The notes under the pieces: generated by a model
Databases searched by the model: none
Told to the model about the DNA's origin: nothing
Seen by the model: only the letters and a program-made list of their open reading frames with translations
Virus record (IMG/VR): IMGVR_UViG_3300032285_001364
Location: 1-48,013 of that record
Direction: 5' to 3' (one strand)
Origin: a virus
DNA: 48,013 nt
In this document: piece after piece, positions 22,379 to 32,835 of the stretch
Layout: the number at the start of each line of letters is the position of its first letter
How positions within the stretch are numbered: position 1 is the stretch's first letter
Made by a program: the position numbers and the translations under genes

Positions 22379-23026
22379 GTGAAGATATTGCCCAATGGAA
22401 TAGCTGTTATTGAAGGAGACACCCATATATCGAAGTGGGTGGAGGAATCTGGGCGTTTGGATCACGACCAATACGCTCTTCCCATCATCCTAGAGCATAT
22501 TGAGGAGGGGGATTGGGTAGTGGATGCAGGAGCCTTTATCGGGGATCATACTAGGGCATATCTGGATAAGGTGGGGGATTCTGGGGTAGTGATGGCATTT
22601 GAGCCTAATTCGGAGGCTTTTGAGTGCCTTGTTTATAATTGCCCAGATGCCGATACTCTCCCTCTGGGGCTATCTGATTGTTCCACGCCTGCTAGGTTGC
22701 AGTTAAGAACCAATGCAGGGGCTTCTATGATTGGGGATGAGGGGAGTTGGATTCAGCTTGTGGAACTGGATAGCTACAACCTTCCGCAACTGGATTTCTT
22801 GAAGCTGGATGTGGAGGGGTATGAGTTAAATGCCTTGAGAGGGGCAAGGAAGACGATTAAGGTTCACAGACCTAATATGTGGATTGAGATCAATGAATAT
22901 GCTCTCAACCAGCAGGGGGTCACCCCTAGGGATGTTTATCGTTTCCTAGACGAGTTTGACTATGATATTACTTCCTATCCAGAGGATAGCATCCCGCAAT
23001 ACGACATTCTCTGTATTCCGAAATGA
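22379..23026 (+). CDS. FkbM-family methyltransferase
   Basis: 215 residues from GTG 22379. The SAM-binding motif VVDAGAFIGDHT (about residues 47-58), acidic FEPN at the end of the second strand (about 74-77), and LDVEGYE (about 142-148) are the FkbM hallmarks. These enzymes usually O-methylate sugars or related hydroxyls. Its stop overlaps the start of a glycosyltransferase-like gene, so the pair probably builds and caps a glycan. First gene of the rightward virion operon. Confidence 0.9.
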   Translation: MKILPNGIAVIEGDTHISKWVEESGRLDHDQYALPIILEHIEEGDWVVDAGAFIGDHTRAYLDKVGDSGVVMAFEPNSEAFECLVYNCPDADTLPLGLSDCSTPARLQLRTNAGASMIGDEGSWIQLVELDSYNLPQLDFLKLDVEGYELNALRGARKTIKVHRPNMWIEINEYALNQQGVTPRDVYRFLDEFDYDITSYPEDSIPQYDILCIPK

Positions 23027-23706
23027 GTGTCGATCTCTTCATCAGAACCTATGCCGCTGATGCGGGTTGGCTTGAGCTTTGCTTCAAGTCTATCCAGAAG
23101 TATGTCTCTGGCTATAATCGAATCCATATCGCTGTTCCTGCAAATGACTATCCCCGTCTTCCAGATGTGGGTCACTCGGAGGTTCATCTAGTCCATGATT
23201 CCTGTACAGGTTATCTCGCCCAGCAAGTTACCAAGCTCTATGCCGATGAGTATTGCCATGCTGATTTTATCTGCCATGTGGATTCAGATTGCATCTTTTC
23301 TACTCCTCTCAATGTTGAGGACTTGATTGTTGACGGGAAGCCCGTTTATCTCGTCGAGGATGGCGTAGAATCACCTTGGCCTCCCATCATGCGTAAAGCC
23401 TTAGGTTGGGATACTAAAACCGATTATATGAGGCGGCATCCCTTTGTATTTCCTCGCCCTCTGTATGCGGAGTTCAGAGCTTGGATGAAGAAGAAGCATG
23501 ATATGGAGCTAAAGGATTATATTGCCACCCAGCCTAGGCATGAGTTTTCAGAGTTCAACTGCTTCGGGGCTTGGTGCGATAGGTTTAGGCACGATCAGTT
23601 TGAATGGAAGCATCCTTCTGATTTCCCCACCTATTTGCGGCAGTTCTGGTCATATGGAGGGGTGGATAGGCACAGGGGAGAGATTGAGAAGATCCTTGCA
23701 AATTAG
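23023..23706 (+). CDS. Glycosyltransferase-like protein (DUF6492-type)
   Basis: 227 residues. N-terminal GT-A-like strands (VDLFIRTYAADAGWLELCFKSI) and a DSD motif in CHVDSDCIFS (residues about 87-89) that would bind a metal and nucleotide sugar. Overall it resembles the DUF6492 glycosyltransferase-like family. ATGA overlap with the FkbM gene suggests both act on the same glycan, perhaps on virion proteins. Substrate unknown. Confidence 0.75.
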   Translation: MSVDLFIRTYAADAGWLELCFKSIQKYVSGYNRIHIAVPANDYPRLPDVGHSEVHLVHDSCTGYLAQQVTKLYADEYCHADFICHVDSDCIFSTPLNVEDLIVDGKPVYLVEDGVESPWPPIMRKALGWDTKTDYMRRHPFVFPRPLYAEFRAWMKKKHDMELKDYIATQPRHEFSEFNCFGAWCDRFRHDQFEWKHPSDFPTYLRQFWSYGGVDRHRGEIEKILAN

Positions 23707-23730
23707 AGGGTTAACTTCTAATAAACGCAG

Positions 23731-23973
23731 ATGCCAGTCCCAGCCCCAGAAAGCCCAAGCGAGGAAGACAGGAAAGTAATTCAGCAGATTAGGGCTATTG
23801 CTGGGGAGCATTTTGAAGTTGCGCTGATCCTGTTAAGCAGGGAGGAGAATGGGAATACTGAATACTTCCATTGCACAATCGGCAACCAGTTTGCAATCAA
23901 GGGACTTGCAGAGGCTTACATGGATGGAGAGTTTGACGAGGTGGATGACAGCGATTGGGTGGATGATGACTAA
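23731..23973 (+). CDS. Small acidic hypothetical protein
   Basis: 80 residues. One alpha/beta domain (IRAIAGEHFEVALILLSREENG...FHCTIGNQFAIKGLAEAYMDG) and a very acidic C-terminus. No family recognised. Confidence 0.65.
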   Translation: MPVPAPESPSEEDRKVIQQIRAIAGEHFEVALILLSREENGNTEYFHCTIGNQFAIKGLAEAYMDGEFDEVDDSDWVDDD

Positions 23974-24019
23974 ACTCCCTTGACCTTGTTCAATAAGGTT
24001 AGTAATCAATAGGATACTC

Positions 24020-24748
24020 ATGGCGTTACTTACCTTTGCACAGGCCCAAACTTTATTTGCTCCCTATGTTACGAGCCAAGGAGCAAGCGACCCTGTGGTT
24101 GCAAGTGCGATCAACTTCGTCAATGAGCGGCTTATCTCCTCTGGGCAATGGCGGGGCAATAGGTTTGCCTATAACTTCACCGTATCACAGGATTCCGCAG
24201 GGAACTATTACTTCGATACCGTCCCCGGCATTGAGGCTGTGTTAAGGGTTATCGCCCTCGATACGACCTACATGACTGGAGAGATCGCGGATGTGATGTC
24301 TGACTGGTATCCTTGGAACGAGAATGGGATTGGTTATATGTCCCCCACCTATGTCGGGGATACACAAATCCTTAGACTAGGCAACAGCCCTGCCTTCCCC
24401 CTCCCCTCTGGAGATGGATCTGGTCACTATACCTCCGATACCCAGCGTTATCGGGTCATTGGAAAGATCCCAGAGACCCGCACAATGATGTGTTTGGTTC
24501 GCAGGGGGTATGTTCCTCTGGTTAATCCAGAGGATGTTCTTGTCCCCTCTAACCGCAACGCCTATCGTTATGGATGTCAGGCGTATGTTTATGAGAACAA
24601 TAATGAGCTTGAAAGGGCGCAAGTTTATTGGGATCTTGCATATAAGTCTCTGAATGATGAGAGCATTGCCTTTGAAGAGGGAAGCTCTGAACAAGTTGAG
24701 ATTCAAATGAAAGCATTCGCCCCCGGCATCATCCAAAACCTAATCTAA
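24020..24748 (+). CDS. Putative head-tail adaptor protein
   Basis: 242 residues. Helical N-terminus (AQTLFAPYVTSQGASDPVVASAINFVNERLISSGQWRGN), a beta-rich centre and a C-terminal helix pair (NNELERAQVYWDLAYKSLNDE), the layout of podovirus adaptor or tail-tubular-A-type proteins that bind under the portal. It follows the modification genes and starts the structural series. Assignment by architecture and position. One of the few genes with a weak AGGA upstream. Confidence 0.55.
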   Translation: MALLTFAQAQTLFAPYVTSQGASDPVVASAINFVNERLISSGQWRGNRFAYNFTVSQDSAGNYYFDTVPGIEAVLRVIALDTTYMTGEIADVMSDWYPWNENGIGYMSPTYVGDTQILRLGNSPAFPLPSGDGSGHYTSDTQRYRVIGKIPETRTMMCLVRRGYVPLVNPEDVLVPSNRNAYRYGCQAYVYENNNELERAQVYWDLAYKSLNDESIAFEEGSSEQVEIQMKAFAPGIIQNLI

Positions 24749-24749
24749 T

Positions 24750-25394
24750 ATGGGAGAAGAAGACAATCAAAACCCCAACTCCTTCTGGCAAGGAATGTAT
24801 TCCAATCCAGAATTTTTCCAAAACCCAGAAGACTGGAGTGGAAAGAAAGCATTTGAATTTGGTATGGGTCGCACCTCTCCCGCTAAAGATTTTTATTCAA
24901 CTGTCTGGAGCTTAAACGATGACATGAACAACTCTGCCCAAGGGGCAGAGAAAACATCCAATGCCTTGATGGATGCTCACAAAGCAGTTCTTGATTTGTC
25001 TCAAGGGCAGTACGCTGGATTTGAGAAAGACATTCGTGGGAACATTATCGGCGCAACTGGAAGGGAATATAGAGATCCTGTTTCTGGTAAGGTGCTTGGT
25101 AAAACAGCCGACTGGAAAGCTGATGTTGGAGGAATTAGTCGCCCCTACACCCCCGGTCTTGATGCTTTCAAGCAAGCTCAAATTGAGAGCAAGAAAAGGA
25201 CAGAAGCCGCCGCTTCCACACCAGAAGCCATTCAAGCAGAACAGAATAGGAAGAAATTTTTAGAGTCTCAATATGGGGTTGGTAAAATCCCAATGTCCTC
25301 ATTGTCAGCAACCCAGCAAACTAGGGTTGCCGCTGGTCAATCTCCGTTTGCAGAGATGACAAAGAAGAAACAAGATCAACCACAAACCGTTTAA
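24750..25394 (+). CDS. Putative internal virion protein
   Basis: 214 residues, Gln/Asn/Ala-rich and mostly helical without recognised domains. It begins one base after the adaptor-like gene and lies directly before other large helical virion proteins, as in T7-like internal-core gene series. The role is inferred from position only. Confidence 0.45.
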   Translation: MGEEDNQNPNSFWQGMYSNPEFFQNPEDWSGKKAFEFGMGRTSPAKDFYSTVWSLNDDMNNSAQGAEKTSNALMDAHKAVLDLSQGQYAGFEKDIRGNIIGATGREYRDPVSGKVLGKTADWKADVGGISRPYTPGLDAFKQAQIESKKRTEAAASTPEAIQAEQNRKKFLESQYGVGKIPMSSLSATQQTRVAAGQSPFAEMTKKKQDQPQTV

Positions 25395-25398
25395 CATT

Positions 25399-26487
25399 AT
25401 GCCCGGCACTCCCTCTGGAAAAGCATTTATTTACGATATTGGTCGCGCTGGTGGCGGTGGGGGTGGGTATAGCGGCATGGGGAATCCCTATGCTGATTCA
25501 TTTGCTGGTGATCTTGCCGCATTGAACCTTGGCTGGAAAGCCCAAGAGCAAGAAAGGTTGCAGAAGGGGTTTGAGCTTTCTGAAGAAAGGGAAAAAAGAA
25601 AAGAAATAGAAGAACAGCGTCGATACGAAGCCCAACAAAAAAGGCAAGACTTTCAAGAGCAGATAGAAAAAAGAAGGATGGATCATCAGAACTTCATGGA
25701 AAAGAAGTCTTATGATCTGGAGCTTGCAAAGCAAAAGCATCAAGAGCTTCAAGAAAAAGTTGCCGCCGACAAAGAGGAAAACAATTACAGAACTGGGCAG
25801 TTGTCTTCAATGCTTGAGTTGATTGACCCAACCGCCTCCGATGCTCATAAACAATTAGAAGAAATTGTTTCAAGCGACGACTTTAAGAAAGTTGGATTGA
25901 GGCAAGGCGGCAATATGCTTGCCATGCAAATCAACAAGGTGAAGTCAAACATCCAAAAGGCAAGGCAGGCAGAACAGGCTAAAGCTGATATGGATGCTAA
26001 AATCCAGCAGGGATGGACTCCTAAAACATTTACTGATGCGAATGGTGTCTCTCGTACAACTCTTGAGCCTCCTAAAGTTATTGACTACACCAAGCAGGCT
26101 AAAGAATTTGAAACCAGATATAAGATCCCATCTGCGGCATTGAATGTACCGCTTGGGGCGAAGGCTGGATCTATCCAGACCATGAGGGGAAACATTGTTG
26201 ACGGGGCATTTAAGGCAGACCCAGAGGGAGACTATGTGAGGGCTGTTGATAAAACAAATCCAACAAGAAAGAAAGAAGCATTGATTCCTTTTGAAGAGTT
26301 CTCTTCAGCCCAGCAAACAATGTCTGGCAAAACAAAATCTGGAGCAGGGATGGCTGGCGGGACGGCATTCTTCCCATCAACCCCCTTGCCTTCACCCACT
26401 CCACAAGATACAACTGAACAACCAGCCCCACAAACACAAAGGTACATATACGACCCATCTACAGGAACCCTTAATCCTCAACAGTAA
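25399..26487 (+). CDS. Coiled-coil internal virion protein
   Basis: 362 residues. Gly-rich start (GRAGGGGGGYSGMGNP), then a long coiled coil (about residues 45-130; EQERLQKGFELSEEREKRKE), a helical middle and a Pro/Thr-rich C-terminus. Probably a structural or ejection protein packed in the capsid. Stop overlaps the next start (TAATG). Confidence 0.5.
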   Translation: MPGTPSGKAFIYDIGRAGGGGGGYSGMGNPYADSFAGDLAALNLGWKAQEQERLQKGFELSEEREKRKEIEEQRRYEAQQKRQDFQEQIEKRRMDHQNFMEKKSYDLELAKQKHQELQEKVAADKEENNYRTGQLSSMLELIDPTASDAHKQLEEIVSSDDFKKVGLRQGGNMLAMQINKVKSNIQKARQAEQAKADMDAKIQQGWTPKTFTDANGVSRTTLEPPKVIDYTKQAKEFETRYKIPSAALNVPLGAKAGSIQTMRGNIVDGAFKADPEGDYVRAVDKTNPTRKKEALIPFEEFSSAQQTMSGKTKSGAGMAGGTAFFPSTPLPSPTPQDTTEQPAPQTQRYIYDPSTGTLNPQQ

Positions 26488-29400
26488 TGCCTTCCATTGT
26501 TCAGATCCCCGATGTGGGGGAAGTTGAGTTTCCAGAGGGAATGTCCAAAGAGGAAATATCTTCGGCAGTTAAAGGAATTTTATCCAAACAAAAAGGAGGT
26601 GAAAAAACAAATGCACAAGATCAGCCACAAGCCTACACGGAAGGCAATGCGCGACGAGAAGCCCAGCAACAAGTCCAGCCTTCCCATGAAGGAGAGCTAC
26701 AAGCCGACAGTCAACCCAGTCCACGGGACGGGCAAGAGCGTGTCGGGGGTGTCAACTCCAGTCAATCACAAGGGCAAGAATCGCCCCTGTATGTAACAAC
26801 ACCATTTGCGACAGGAGGTGATTTAGTTGAAAAAGATGCCCAAGCAAAAGGCAAACGAACCCAAGGGGAAGAAGGTCGGCAAGCAGTACGACCAGAAAGC
26901 CCTGCGCGGAACGAAGAGGAAGTAAGTAAGGGCGGGGTTCCATCCCCCGCTCCTAAAGGTCTTCTTGAGAAGACTGGTGAAGCATTATATGCTGGATACA
27001 AGGGGCTTGGAACAGCCGCCTCTGAACTCCAAAGGTACGGATGGGATTTATCCAAGGGAGTTAATCCGATTGTAACAGCCGCAAAAGATGCTGAATTTGT
27101 CTTTGGTAAAAACCCATTCTCTGACAAAGTTGCAGAGAAAGTTCAAGAGGGTGATAAGTATTTTGCAGATATGGTTGCTGGAAGTCAGATGACTCCAGAA
27201 GAAGCCCAAAGCCCAATCAATCAATTCACATTTGGAGTGGTTCACATGATCGGCGATCTAGTGGAAGCCGCCGCAACGGAAGGCGCGTCGGCTGAATCTT
27301 CCGCCATCAAAGCTGTTTCTGAAATTCCGATATGGAAAACGATTGCAGATAAGGCTGTTCATGGAATGAAAGCCTTTGCTGTCCCTTCTTTAGTTGCATC
27401 CAATGAAGCAATCGACAAAGCAAAGGCAGAAGGAAAGTCTGATGAAGATGCGCTTCAAAGCGGTCTTCAAACAATGTTTGAGACGGAGGCAGGAGCGGCT
27501 ATCCCAATGAATGTAAGCTCTGGCTTGAACACGGTTATCAAGCGTGTAGCAAGCAGAATCCTTCAATCCATCCCACTTGCAGTAGCCCAAAGTGAGCTTA
27601 CCAAGTCTATTCATAACTCGATGAATAGCGAGGAAGGACATGAGAACACGATCAGCGAAAACATTATTGAAGGTAATTTTGATCTTGCCGCCAAACAACT
27701 GGCTCAAGTTGTCCCAATGGGACTTATGGGTGTTCTTGGAGAACGAGCAAAGGGAGTTAAAGAAGCTGGACTTCCTGCTACTGCTTCCGTTCTTGAGGGA
27801 AAGAAAAAACCAATAACATTTTCTGTAGATCCGAGTGAAGAAATTGAATCCATATACAAAACAGCAGAAAACGCTATTGCTAGTGGAGATAGAACAGCCG
27901 CATCTTTGTCTCTAAATGCCGCAAAAGAAGCTGAATCTGCTTCTGAAAATGCAACCACTCCAGAGCAACAAGCACAAAGGCAGAAGAGATGGAATTATCT
28001 TGATTCTCTGATTGAATCTTTACCATCAGAAAAACCAGAGGAAAAAACCTCACAACCCACAACACCAGATGCCACTAAAACAGGGGAAGTCAAAGAAGAC
28101 ACTAAAGGAAAATATCCGCAGGGAGATCAAGGCGGGGAAACCTCAAAAACAGGCTATAGCCATAGCCTACAGCCAACAGAGGAAGGCCAAGAAAAAATAG
28201 AAGGCACTCGCATTGCCGCCGCCGCATATCGAGATCCCGAAACGGGCATCGTGCATGAGGGGGAAAGCCATGAAGATGCAATGCAGAAGGCTGGGAAGAC
28301 TCCTATTACCGACCCAGCACAAAGGGAAACCAATGACTTTGGTTATACCACAGACAAGGGAGAGTTCATCTCCCGTGAGGATGCACAAGTCCTAGCAGAA
28401 AAGTCTGGTCAGTTCCTTGGAAAGAAAACCGATCGTCCTGTCATGCACAGCCAAGAGGTTGCTCAAGACAAGAAACCAGAGCAGATGACCCGCATTACGC
28501 CCAAGCAATATGGGCCGGGGGCTTCCGCAGGGGCAGAGCTTTACAATAAGGATGTTCAATTTGGTACGCAGATCATTCAAAGCCAGAAAGGAATGTCCTT
28601 TGAAAAATGGCGTGAATTGTTTGAGCCTAGGATGTATGAGGGCAAGTACGAAGAAAACGAGCTACGCGACCTTTACGAGCGTTCCAAACAGGCGGCAGAG
28701 ATCGCTGATAGAGGCGTTCCCATCCCAGAAGCAGTAAAGCAGATTGGAGGAAGACCTCTAGCCCCTCGTTCTGCATCTGCCCTTGCAAATGATAAGATCA
28801 ACGCTACCCGTCAGTCTATGGGGCTATCTAGGCTTGCTGATGTTGCTAAAGACACATGGAAGGCGGTTTGGGAGAGGGCAATGTATAAGATCGACGATGA
28901 TCCATACTACAAAACCGAGCTTCTAAAGAAACTCAAAGAAAACCCCAATCAAGCAGTAACCGCTGAAGACGAGGCAATCCTTCACCATGAGATTATTTCT
29001 GTAAAGAATAAGTATGATGAAGCGATTGATGCCCTGCAAAAAGAAACAGATCCATCTAGGATTGCAGAAAGGAAAGCAGAGGCTCGTAGCTTGGAAGATC
29101 AATATATGGAGCTTACCCAGCTATCCAAGCAAACTGGACGGGCTACTGGTCAAGCTTTGAACATGAGGAAGGCTCTTATTGCCGATGACTTCAGCCTCCT
29201 TGGTATGCTCCGCAAAGCAAAGTCTGAAATTGCTGGCAGGGCAGAAGAGGATGGAGGAGCAGAGCTTTCTGAAGAATCTCGAAAGAAGATTGAGGAGCAA
29301 GCCAAGAGAATCGAAGAGCTTGAGAAGGAGCTTAATGAGCGCACTCAATCCATGAAAAGTGAGATGATGGATGAGGATCTTGAAGACTTTACAAAAGAAG

Positions 29401-32400
29401 CCAAAGCTGAATCAAAGGAGACAGACCCGCTTGTTCAAAGGATTGTTGACAAGTTGAGGGCTACCATCAGCGATCAAGCTGAAGCCGCTAGACAGCGCAT
29501 TGCAGAAAGGCAGAAAGGCGGCAAGTTATTTGCTGATGTTACTGGTGCTAAAGTAGCACTAGATACTGCTGACTATGCAATCATTGGAGCTGATTATGTC
29601 TCTAAAGGATTAACTGACTTTGCTAAATGGTCTGCAAAAATGGTTGAGGAATTTGGCGATTATATTAAGCCTTACTTGCAAAAGATTTTTAAGGAAGCTA
29701 ACGACCACATTGACAAGCAAGCTGACATCCTTACGCAAACCTCCAAAGAAAAGAAGGCTTCCAAGAAGGAAGTTAAAGAAAAGGTAAAGCAGGAGGCAAA
29801 GAGAACAGCCGCCAAGTCTCCAGATGAGAAGATTCAGAAATACCTTAATGAGATTAGGGAAGACCCCGACAACCATGAGAGGGTGGGAAGCCTTGTTCGC
29901 AGTCTAGCTAAAGCCGTTCATCAAAAGGCTTATCGCTCTGGCAATGATCTTAACAGAAATCAGTTTGCTGATGCCGTTCACAAGATCGTCTCCAAGGAGA
30001 TTGAAGGTTGGACAGAAGCAAATACGAAAGAAGCAATGGTTGGTTATGGTGTCTTTAAGCGGCTCTCAAAGGATGCTGAAACTGTTCGCCTCCGTGAGTT
30101 GAATGGAGAGATCAGAGAGATCGCCAAACAGGGGGACATTAGAAAAATTGAAAAAGAAAAATTAGATAGAGGCCCAAAGAAAACTGGAATTGAAAGGGCT
30201 AAAAGCTCTGTTGGAGAGCGCATTGAAATTAAAAAGAACAAAGCCCTTATCAAGAAGTTTGGAATCAAGGTAAAAGACCCAGCAACGGAGCTTGCTGGAA
30301 TGATGGATTCCATCAAGAACAGGCTCCGCAACCACATTGAAGAACTCAATAAGCGCATTGAAACAGGGGAGCGTCCCCCCAAGAAGATGCCCATTGAATA
30401 CGATGACGAAGCCAAGGCATTGCTTGCGGAGCGTGATGCCCTTCAGCAACACTTTGACACTCTTTACGGAAAGGCAGAAAAGACGATGGAGGAAAAGGTT
30501 GCCGCCTATGAGATTGCCAATCAAAAGCTGATTGATGCTAAAACAAAATTTATCGCAGAGGAGAAGGAGCGTATTGCCGCAGGCAAAAAGATGACTCCAA
30601 AACAGAAGGAGAAAATCACTAGCCCGAAGATCGAGGAACAGAAAGAGCAAATTGCTAGGCTGAATGAAGAAGCCAAGTCTGTGCGTGATTCTGATTATGC
30701 TCGTCGTGAGGAGATCAAGGGTAATGCCGCAGGAAAGAGAATCGAGACAATCGAGGCAGAGATTGCGGGAATGAAGAAGGCAAGGCAGAAGGAGCAGACT
30801 GTTCCATCAAAAGCCCTTGCATTCATCCAAGACAAACTTGCTGATGCCGAGAAGAGGCTAAAAGAATTTAGAGAATCCCAGAAGGTTAAGAAAACAGAGG
30901 ATGAGAAGATCCTTGAAGATCTTAACAAGAAAAAGCAATCCGCTGAAGAAAGGCTTGCTAGACTCCAGACTGGAGAGAAGAAGCAAGTTGGCAGGAAGCA
31001 GATGGTTCTTAACAAGGAACAGCGTTCTGTTCAGAACGAGATTGATGATCTAAATAAGCAAATCAAGGATTATCAAGAAGCTTCCAAGACCCGCCTCACA
31101 CAAGAGGAAAAGAACATCAACAGCCTCCAGAGGAGGATTGATTCTCTTCAAAAGCAAAGGGAAACTAGGGGCGCGAAAGAAGCTCCAAAGGAAGAAACCT
31201 ATGTTCCCTCTGATCGTGAACTAACACTCCAGAAAGAACTTGAGCAACTTAAACAAGATGTTAAAGGCGACGATTGGTATATTAACAACAGAGAGAAAGT
31301 TGCATTAAATGCATATAAAGTTAGACTAATGCGGCGAAGGGATGAGTATGTTAGGAGAATGGCTGAAAAGGATTTTGCTCCCAAAGTTAAACTTGAAAGA
31401 GTTGTTCCTCCAGAAATCGAAAAGCTGAAGGCTGATGTGGAGCGTGTTAAGTCAGAGTTTGAACAAGATCGAATCTTTGATCGTTGGCAGAACAGAAGCA
31501 ACTGGGAAAAAGCCGCCGACTTGGCTGTTGCTTGGAAACGATTTGCCATTCTGTCCTATGCTGGAACCCTAGCAAAGCTGTTTGTTGCCTCTGTAAACAT
31601 CGCAACATTTAAGATACCCGCATATGTGTTTGGAAGATTGATTGCGGAGCTCCCCGGATTTAGGGAGATTGCCAAACTAGCCCCCAGCGAGGGAGGGGGA
31701 TCTATTTCTCAAGATGTTAAAAACTATACCAAGGGGCTTTGGGAAGGATTGCAAGAGTTTAAGGATATTGCAATTAAGCAAAAAGATTCAAAGCTTTCAC
31801 TTCTTCACAAAGAAATCTCTGGGGAAGCAGAAAGCAAGATACCTAAAGGCGCACTTAACATCCCCGGCAAAATTCACGAAGCGATCAAGAATCCAACAAA
31901 ATTAGCTGTATATAAAATGTCTTTTGCCCGTCACCTAGATTGGATGCAAAAGAATGGAGTTGAGATATTTGGAGAAGCTGGAGAAGCCGCTAGGCAAAAA
32001 GCAAGCATTGAAGCATTTAAGGATGCCAATAGAAGTATCTTCATGGAGGATAACTCTGTTGTTAAATTTTACAATAGCATCGTAGCACAAGCCCAAAGAA
32101 GCAAAAACAAGGGAATTAGAGGTGCTGGGTATGTTGCTCAAGAACTTGTTCCTATTGTTAAAATCCCAACCAATGTTGTTAAGCAAGTTTTTGAATATGC
32201 ACTTGGCGCACCTATTGGTGGTATTAGAGGTATTACAGCCTTGGCAAAAGGAGTTGAGAATCTTTCTCCAGAGCAGGCAAATTCCATTTTGAGGCAGATG
32301 AAAACTGGTTCAGTTGGATTGACCATGTTTGCATTGGGGGCGGCATTGCCAAATTATTTTGGAGGGTTTTATCGTAAAAATGCAACCCCAGAAGAAGGAG

Positions 32401-32834
32401 AGCCGGGGTTTGATGAAATGAAAATAGGAGATTGGGTTGTTCCCAAAACATTTATGCACCACCCAGCCTTAATCGCTGGTCAGATCGGAGCAACAGTTAG
32501 AAAAGTTTGGGACGATGGAGCCGAAGATGCAGAGGATTCTGAAGCAAAGGTAGATCTAGCCGCAAAGGCTGGATATCAAGCAATGCTTGGAGTTGTTACT
32601 GAACTTCCTTTTGTAAACATCTCAAGGGATCTTCAGCAAACATTTGATCCAAAGAGGGTTGGCAACTGGGGAGGAAACTTTGTTCGGTCTAACATACCGG
32701 GGTTTGTTCAAGAGTTTGCAAAAGCAATGGACAGAGATGAGGACGGCAATTTAATCAAGAGAAAACCAGAAAGTTTCTTGGAAACTATTGAACAGGGGTT
32801 GCCTTGGTTGAGAGAAAGCATTACACCTAAATAA
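26487..32834 (+). CDS. Giant internal virion / large polyvalent protein
   Basis: 2115 residues. The N-terminus [21 protein letters not shown] is the short module that opens many phage ejection-type giant proteins. Residues about 40-170 are Gln/Ser/Pro-rich and disordered. A helical domain follows (about 160-330), then long Glu/Lys coiled coils (about 800-1700), and a C-terminal domain (about 1680-2115) with hydrophobic helices ([51 protein letters not shown]) that could enter membranes. This suits a protein ejected with DNA to form a channel, or a large polyvalent protein. No lytic transglycosylase or polymerase motif was seen. Confidence 0.75.
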   Translation: MPSIVQIPDVGEVEFPEGMSKEEISSAVKGILSKQKGGEKTNAQDQPQAYTEGNARREAQQQVQPSHEGELQADSQPSPRDGQERVGGVNSSQSQGQESPLYVTTPFATGGDLVEKDAQAKGKRTQGEEGRQAVRPESPARNEEEVSKGGVPSPAPKGLLEKTGEALYAGYKGLGTAASELQRYGWDLSKGVNPIVTAAKDAEFVFGKNPFSDKVAEKVQEGDKYFADMVAGSQMTPEEAQSPINQFTFGVVHMIGDLVEAAATEGASAESSAIKAVSEIPIWKTIADKAVHGMKAFAVPSLVASNEAIDKAKAEGKSDEDALQSGLQTMFETEAGAAIPMNVSSGLNTVIKRVASRILQSIPLAVAQSELTKSIHNSMNSEEGHENTISENIIEGNFDLAAKQLAQVVPMGLMGVLGERAKGVKEAGLPATASVLEGKKKPITFSVDPSEEIESIYKTAENAIASGDRTAASLSLNAAKEAESASENATTPEQQAQRQKRWNYLDSLIESLPSEKPEEKTSQPTTPDATKTGEVKEDTKGKYPQGDQGGETSKTGYSHSLQPTEEGQEKIEGTRIAAAAYRDPETGIVHEGESHEDAMQKAGKTPITDPAQRETNDFGYTTDKGEFISREDAQVLAEKSGQFLGKKTDRPVMHSQEVAQDKKPEQMTRITPKQYGPGASAGAELYNKDVQFGTQIIQSQKGMSFEKWRELFEPRMYEGKYEENELRDLYERSKQAAEIADRGVPIPEAVKQIGGRPLAPRSASALANDKINATRQSMGLSRLADVAKDTWKAVWERAMYKIDDDPYYKTELLKKLKENPNQAVTAEDEAILHHEIISVKNKYDEAIDALQKETDPSRIAERKAEARSLEDQYMELTQLSKQTGRATGQALNMRKALIADDFSLLGMLRKAKSEIAGRAEEDGGAELSEESRKKIEEQAKRIEELEKELNERTQSMKSEMMDEDLEDFTKEAKAESKETDPLVQRIVDKLRATISDQAEAARQRIAERQKGGKLFADVTGAKVALDTADYAIIGADYVSKGLTDFAKWSAKMVEEFGDYIKPYLQKIFKEANDHIDKQADILTQTSKEKKASKKEVKEKVKQEAKRTAAKSPDEKIQKYLNEIREDPDNHERVGSLVRSLAKAVHQKAYRSGNDLNRNQFADAVHKIVSKEIEGWTEANTKEAMVGYGVFKRLSKDAETVRLRELNGEIREIAKQGDIRKIEKEKLDRGPKKTGIERAKSSVGERIEIKKNKALIKKFGIKVKDPATELAGMMDSIKNRLRNHIEELNKRIETGERPPKKMPIEYDDEAKALLAERDALQQHFDTLYGKAEKTMEEKVAAYEIANQKLIDAKTKFIAEEKERIAAGKKMTPKQKEKITSPKIEEQKEQIARLNEEAKSVRDSDYARREEIKGNAAGKRIETIEAEIAGMKKARQKEQTVPSKALAFIQDKLADAEKRLKEFRESQKVKKTEDEKILEDLNKKKQSAEERLARLQTGEKKQVGRKQMVLNKEQRSVQNEIDDLNKQIKDYQEASKTRLTQEEKNINSLQRRIDSLQKQRETRGAKEAPKEETYVPSDRELTLQKELEQLKQDVKGDDWYINNREKVALNAYKVRLMRRRDEYVRRMAEKDFAPKVKLERVVPPEIEKLKADVERVKSEFEQDRIFDRWQNRSNWEKAADLAVAWKRFAILSYAGTLAKLFVASVNIATFKIPAYVFGRLIAELPGFREIAKLAPSEGGGSISQDVKNYTKGLWEGLQEFKDIAIKQKDSKLSLLHKEISGEAESKIPKGALNIPGKIHEAIKNPTKLAVYKMSFARHLDWMQKNGVEIFGEAGEAARQKASIEAFKDANRSIFMEDNSVVKFYNSIVAQAQRSKNKGIRGAGYVAQELVPIVKIPTNVVKQVFEYALGAPIGGIRGITALAKGVENLSPEQANSILRQMKTGSVGLTMFALGAALPNYFGGFYRKNATPEEGEPGFDEMKIGDWVVPKTFMHHPALIAGQIGATVRKVWDDGAEDAEDSEAKVDLAAKAGYQAMLGVVTELPFVNISRDLQQTFDPKRVGNWGGNFVRSNIPGFVQEFAKAMDRDEDGNLIKRKPESFLETIEQGLPWLRESITPK

Positions 32835-32835
32835 T

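Noticed and set aside
30162-30650. 162-residue minus-strand frame inside the giant protein gene
   Set aside because: Leu/Phe-rich antisense shadow of Lys/Glu coiled-coil codons.
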